Positions 60,408 to 64,000 of a DNA stretch of 64,000 nt are shown one piece after another. The stretch comes from Diadophis punctatus similis (Eukaryota > Chordata > Lepidosauria > Squamata > Dipsadidae). Both the position numbers and the translations under genes were made by a program. Every line of letters starts with the position of its first letter. The first letter of the stretch is position 1. The stretch covers positions 5,808,501-5,872,500 of the forward strand of contig JALIGW010000016.1 of the NCBI GenBank assembly GCA_023053685.1, written 5' to 3'. The notes beneath the pieces were generated by a model, which ran no database searches, was not told where the DNA came from, and was given only the letters and a program-made list of their open reading frames with translations.

Positions 60408-60518
60408 CTTAGATAATTCCATTCCAGGGCCGCACTGTTCACACAATATACAGTTTCCATCATGATCTCTGTACTCCTGCTCTCTACACTCTCCAGTTTC
60501 ACAAATTGTAACATTTAA
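60408..60518 (-). CDS. TNFRSF19: TNFRSF19 exon, first cysteine-rich repeat
   Basis: The exon is 111 nt in phase 0, residues 23-59. It contains ICETGECREQEYRDHDGNC and CEQCGPGMELSK, matching the first cysteine-rich domain of TROY, with Cys 28, 33, 45, 48 and 51. The acceptor is tttgtag and the donor is gtaatg. The NVT sequon (24-26) lies right at the expected signal-peptide cleavage region, so its glycosylation is uncertain. Confidence 0.93.
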
Positions 60519-60754
60519 CTACAAACAAAAGGGAAGCAGTTAAGATTACATTGTTAAAGAAATGAATCTTTCAAGAATACAGTCCTTACTCAGAATACTC
60601 AGAATTTGCTTCCAAGAAAACACATAGCTACAGAAAATGTACATGGAATTGCTAATCAAAGTTCAGGAACCTATATAACTGGAAGAGATTTTTTTTGGGG
60701 GGGGGAGAAAAAAAGTGTTATACTGCAAGAATGAGTGTAGTATAGTAGTCTATA

Positions 60755-60965
60755 AAGTCTCAAAGGTGCTTTTTCAAAAGCCAACTGGACTATTTTTTTC
60801 CTTGAGGAGGAAGAACAAGAAGCTTAATCAGTTGTGATGGGGGGGGACTCTTCTTGGATGAGAAGCAAAATGTTTTGTTCTTCTTCCTCAAGGAAAAAAA
60901 ACCCAGTTGCCATTTGAAAAAAAGCACTTTGAGACAACCCATGACCTGAATTGCTGAGAATCTCC
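60755..60965. repeat. Imperfect foldback element
   Basis: aaggtgctttttcaaaagcc pairs with the far arm ggttgccatttgaaaaaaag-type sequence, and ccttgaggaggaagaacaag with ttgttcttcttcctcaagg. Related to 22214-22385. Confidence 0.7.
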
Positions 60966-61249
60966 ACAGACATATATTAGTTAAGGTATTGAACTTGAAT
61001 AGAGGAGACCCGTGCTAAAATCCTCACACAAGGATGACTTGGTGCGTGGGGGTTACTTGTGTTATCTCAAGGCAACCTCTCTCACATGTATATTACGGAG
61101 ATGAAATTTTGCCATTTTAATAACCACGTTGGGGCTTCAAAAGATGCAGCAGCAAGTTCACTTGTGTACCACCCCTCCAAATGATTTGTACAGATTGCTT
61201 TGCATCTGCAATTTTTAGGCAACTCAGAAATCACCCATGCTTATATTAT

Positions 61250-61965
61250 TATGATGGTTGGTTGCACAGCCAGTCAGATGTTTAGACTGGATTTGGCAAT
61301 TTTATCTACCTATTGAGTCCTTCCCAATAACCTGGAATAGGCAAATGTTGTTGTTTGATGGCATTTAAAGTTATTGTTGCAGAATGTAAGCTGTTATAAG
61401 GAAAATTGCCTTTTGCAGTTGACTGATGGTGATTTTTGTCAATGGCAATAGTATTGAAGTTGTGCTCTAGATGTTTTGGGATTGTACCCAAGTCACCTAT
61501 TACTATTGGTATACCTTTGCTTTCTTTTGCCATAGTTATTCTACTTTTATTTGCAGATTTTTGTATTTTGTGATTTTCTTCAGTTCTTTCTCTTCTCTTC
61601 TGCTATTTCCAGGTATTACCATGTTTTTTGTCTTTCTCACTAACAGTTGTTAAGTCTGGGGTGTTGCGTGGCAGGTTTTTAATTCTGATGTCCCAGATAC
61701 TTTAGCTTTTTCATTTTCTATTACTTTGTCATTTTGTGGTCCCATCAGTACTTACAGGCAGGCAAATTGTATTTTTTGTAAATATTCCAGTACAACATTA
61801 TTATGGTTTGTTGCACAGCCAGCCAGATGCACCATTATTATTACTATTATTTGTCACACAGTCAGCCAGATATTTAGATTGGATCTGGCATTTTTTCAAC
61901 CTGTTGAGTCCTTCCCAAGGAAGGGGATAGACAGTTGTTCTTGTTGTTTTTACACTAAAATAAAT
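61250..61965 (-). pseudogene. Non-LTR retrotransposon remnant
   Basis: The reverse frame near 61533-61306 contains KGIPIVIGDLGTIPKHLEHN, resembling the IPVVIGALGTIPKxLE motif of LINE ORFs. The 3' sequence ggttgcacagccagccagatg occurs three times (about 61258, 61810, 61858), so more than one fragment or an internal duplication is present. Confidence 0.55.
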
Positions 61966-62263
61966 ATATATTAACTTTGCTGTCCTTAGGTTAATGTCAA
62001 CTTGTGTTAATCAACTGGATATTGATCAGATTAATCTGATATAATAAATAATGACATCTGGTCAGTAAGTCAACATTTATAAAAGAGTAATTCCCTTGCT
62101 GCAGTGTAAGCAAACAATACAAACAAATAATACAAACTTTGTAGTGCTTCGCATGCTGGTTTGCGGTCATAAAACAACTATCCAATTACTTAGTCTTTTG
62201 ACTGCGAGAACATTTACTAGTACAACATACAATGCATAATAAGAAAAATGTTTATCTACTTAC

Positions 62264-62353
62264 AACATGTATCAAAAGTATCAGCAATCTAAAGATGAAA
62301 TATTGCCACTCAAACTTTTGTGTATGCATTTTTCCTTTAAGAAAGAAATAGAC
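62264..62353 (-). CDS. TNFRSF19: TNFRSF19 exon with start codon and signal peptide
   Basis: The ATG is at 62329-62327 (reverse strand) with A at -3. The 22 codons encode MHTQKFEWQYFIFRLLILLI then HV, a typical signal peptide with a hydrophobic core. The donor gtaagt follows at 62263. Bases 62330-62353 are 5' UTR behind an acceptor ctttacag, so at least one upstream noncoding exon and the promoter lie beyond the right edge. The start is supported by length and phase match to the mammalian TROY signal exon. TNFRSF19 is a type I membrane receptor of the TNF-receptor superfamily, linked in mammals to JNK/NF-kB signalling and to development of brain, hair follicle and other epithelia. Confidence 0.9.
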
Positions 62354-63294
62354 CTGTAAAGAAGAAAAAAATTAATTTGTGAGGTTGTAAAGTGCACATT
62401 ATGCTTTTGCTATATAATAAATAACAGGCAGTAATAATGGTATGTCTGGATTTTATGTCTGAGTTGAAATTTCAGCGAGAAAGTTCTCATAACCACTATT
62501 AGAATGCTATCTAAGCATTTACTAATAGAAGAAGGGACAAACCCATAATTCTTAATAATAGTAGAAAAATGAAGAGGACAGAAACATTATTGACCAAAAT
62601 GTCAATGTGGTTGTTTAAAATATATTAACTATAACAACATTTACAAAATAACTTGTCTACTTTGCAAACTAGCATTATATTGCATTTCCTAATTTAGTTT
62701 CAACTACAATTAAACCAGATTAACTTCCACCAGAGGAAGAATGATTTAATTTATGAAGATATAAACAAAGACATTTTGATTTCCTAATTCAAAGAACTTT
62801 TATTAAACATTCCAACAATTAAAGACATTTCAAGTAAATTTATTGATAAACCTTCTCTCTAGTAAAACTCCTGTTTTATTTTTGAATTTTTTAAATCAGA
62901 GACCAGCATACTTCATTTAAGATCCTAATAGGTATATATCCTAATATATCCTAATAGGCAAAGACAAGTCTAAAGAGGGAGAGTTATAGTCCTCTATGGA
63001 TGTATGCAATTAATAGGTTTTTAATTATTTGAGTTAAGCATATGTATGTAATAATATGGTTAGATATGTGAGCTAATGAGCAAATATGATGTCATCTTAG
63101 AATTGAAACAAGGGGCTATATCTGAAGTCCTTATATTCTTCTAGCCACTATCTAAAGCTAGACATTAGTTTCCAGCAATATTTGTTATTTCCTAGCTACT
63201 CTAGTTAGCACTTTTACTACCTTGTTACTCAATTCAACTTTCTTTGTATCTGAGTTTCCTGGCATTTAATTGAATATATCTGATCTTAGCATTT

Positions 63295-63295
<1 letters not shown>
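62354..63295. other. TNFRSF19: TNFRSF19 first intron, no recognised feature
   Basis: AT-rich intron upstream (gene sense) of the start-codon exon. No noncoding first exon is identifiable. Confidence 0.45.

Positions 63296-63358
<63 letters not shown>
63296..63358. repeat. (AAC)n microsatellite
   Basis: About 20 uninterrupted AAC units directly at the 3' end of the antisense CR1 fragment, possibly seeded by its tail. Confidence 0.95.
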
Positions 63359-63530
63359 GAGTTGGAAGGTCTTCTAGTCCAACCCCCTGCTTAGGCAGGA
63401 AACCCTACACCACTTCAGACAAATGGTTATCCAACATCTTCTTAAAAACTTCCAGTGTTGGAGCATTCACAACTTCTGGAGGCAAGCTGTTCCACTGATT
63501 AATTGTCCTAACTGTCAGGAAATTTGTTTT
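63359..63530 (-). mobile_element. CR1-like LINE 3' fragment
   Basis: Antisense gttggaaggtcttctagtcc to aactgtcaggaaattt, the same 3' end as the 8244 and 45711 copies. 5'-truncated. Confidence 0.85.
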
Positions 63531-63975
63531 TCTGCAAACAAACTTAGGCTACGGGTTTTTGCTTAATTCCCAAATTCTAATTCACTCTCCATAAAATATC
63601 AGTTATAATCTGAAGTCACTGTGATATTAATCCTACTTAGTCTATCTTTTTCTATATCAAAAGGTTAACTTTCTGAACATCTCTAAAATAGAAGAGCATT
63701 ATATGTACTGTAAGTAAGAAGCCCAGTTTGTGTCAGGTATCAGGTAAATTAAATAAAAGGATTTCGGGGCCAATCTGAAAAGTCAAAAACATCTCAAAAT
63801 AGTAAACTTCTTCTAAAATGTTGCCAATAAGACTACATCGATTCAGTCCCTTAATTCAACCCAAAGAATATTTACCTTGCTTTAAAATTTGGGGAAAAAA
63901 TATTTTAAACAGCAATGATGTATGTAATGGCTAAATCATTTAGGTCAAATCTATAAAATCGACAATGCCTTATCT
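63531..63975. other. TNFRSF19: TNFRSF19 first intron, no recognised feature
   Basis: No element seen. Confidence 0.45.
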
Positions 63976-64000
63976 TTCTTTTTTTCTTTCTTTCTTTCCT
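63976..64000. repeat. (TTTC)n microsatellite, cut by window edge
   Basis: ctttcttt repeats running to the window end. Confidence 0.85.

Overview
This is vertebrate genomic DNA: two split protein-coding genes with GT-AG introns in a repeat-dense background. The repeats point to a squamate reptile, most likely an advanced snake. I infer this from CR1-type LINE ends that run into (ATTCT)n/(AATAG)n tracts (a pattern I recall for snake CR1 elements), Sauria-like tRNA-derived SINEs with a Bov-B-like tail, and many hAT-type and TA-flanked miniature transposons. No bacterial, organellar or exogenous viral gene is present.

The left part (about 5.5-14.4 kb, + strand) carries the last three coding exons of MIPEP, the mitochondrial intermediate peptidase, with stop codon and poly(A) signal. 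The preceding exons lie beyond the left edge. The right part (about 39.5-62.35 kb, - strand) carries all coding exons of TNFRSF19 (TROY), a TNF-receptor-superfamily membrane protein: eight exons, phase-consistent at every junction, giving 398 residues, plus a probable 3'-terminal noncoding exon at 39490. The two genes are convergent, as I recall for human chromosome 13q12.

Between them (14.4-38.6 kb) I see no gene. That interval and the introns hold about twenty hAT-like MITEs, nearly all with visible 8-bp target duplications, five larger TA-flanked MITEs, an internally deleted mariner, six or more LINE remnants, SINEs and long microsatellites. Many are nested, so relative insertion order can be read directly.

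No undescribed biological system stands out. The best leads are a lineage-specific change of the TNFRSF19 C-terminus, a catalytic-core-deleted mariner with intact ends, a 0.6-kb foldback inside a 1.3-kb TA-flanked element, near-identical hAT MITE copies in a TNFRSF19 intron, two back-to-back transposons sharing one TA, one with a telomere-like end, and a repeat-free intergenic block that may be a conserved regulatory element.
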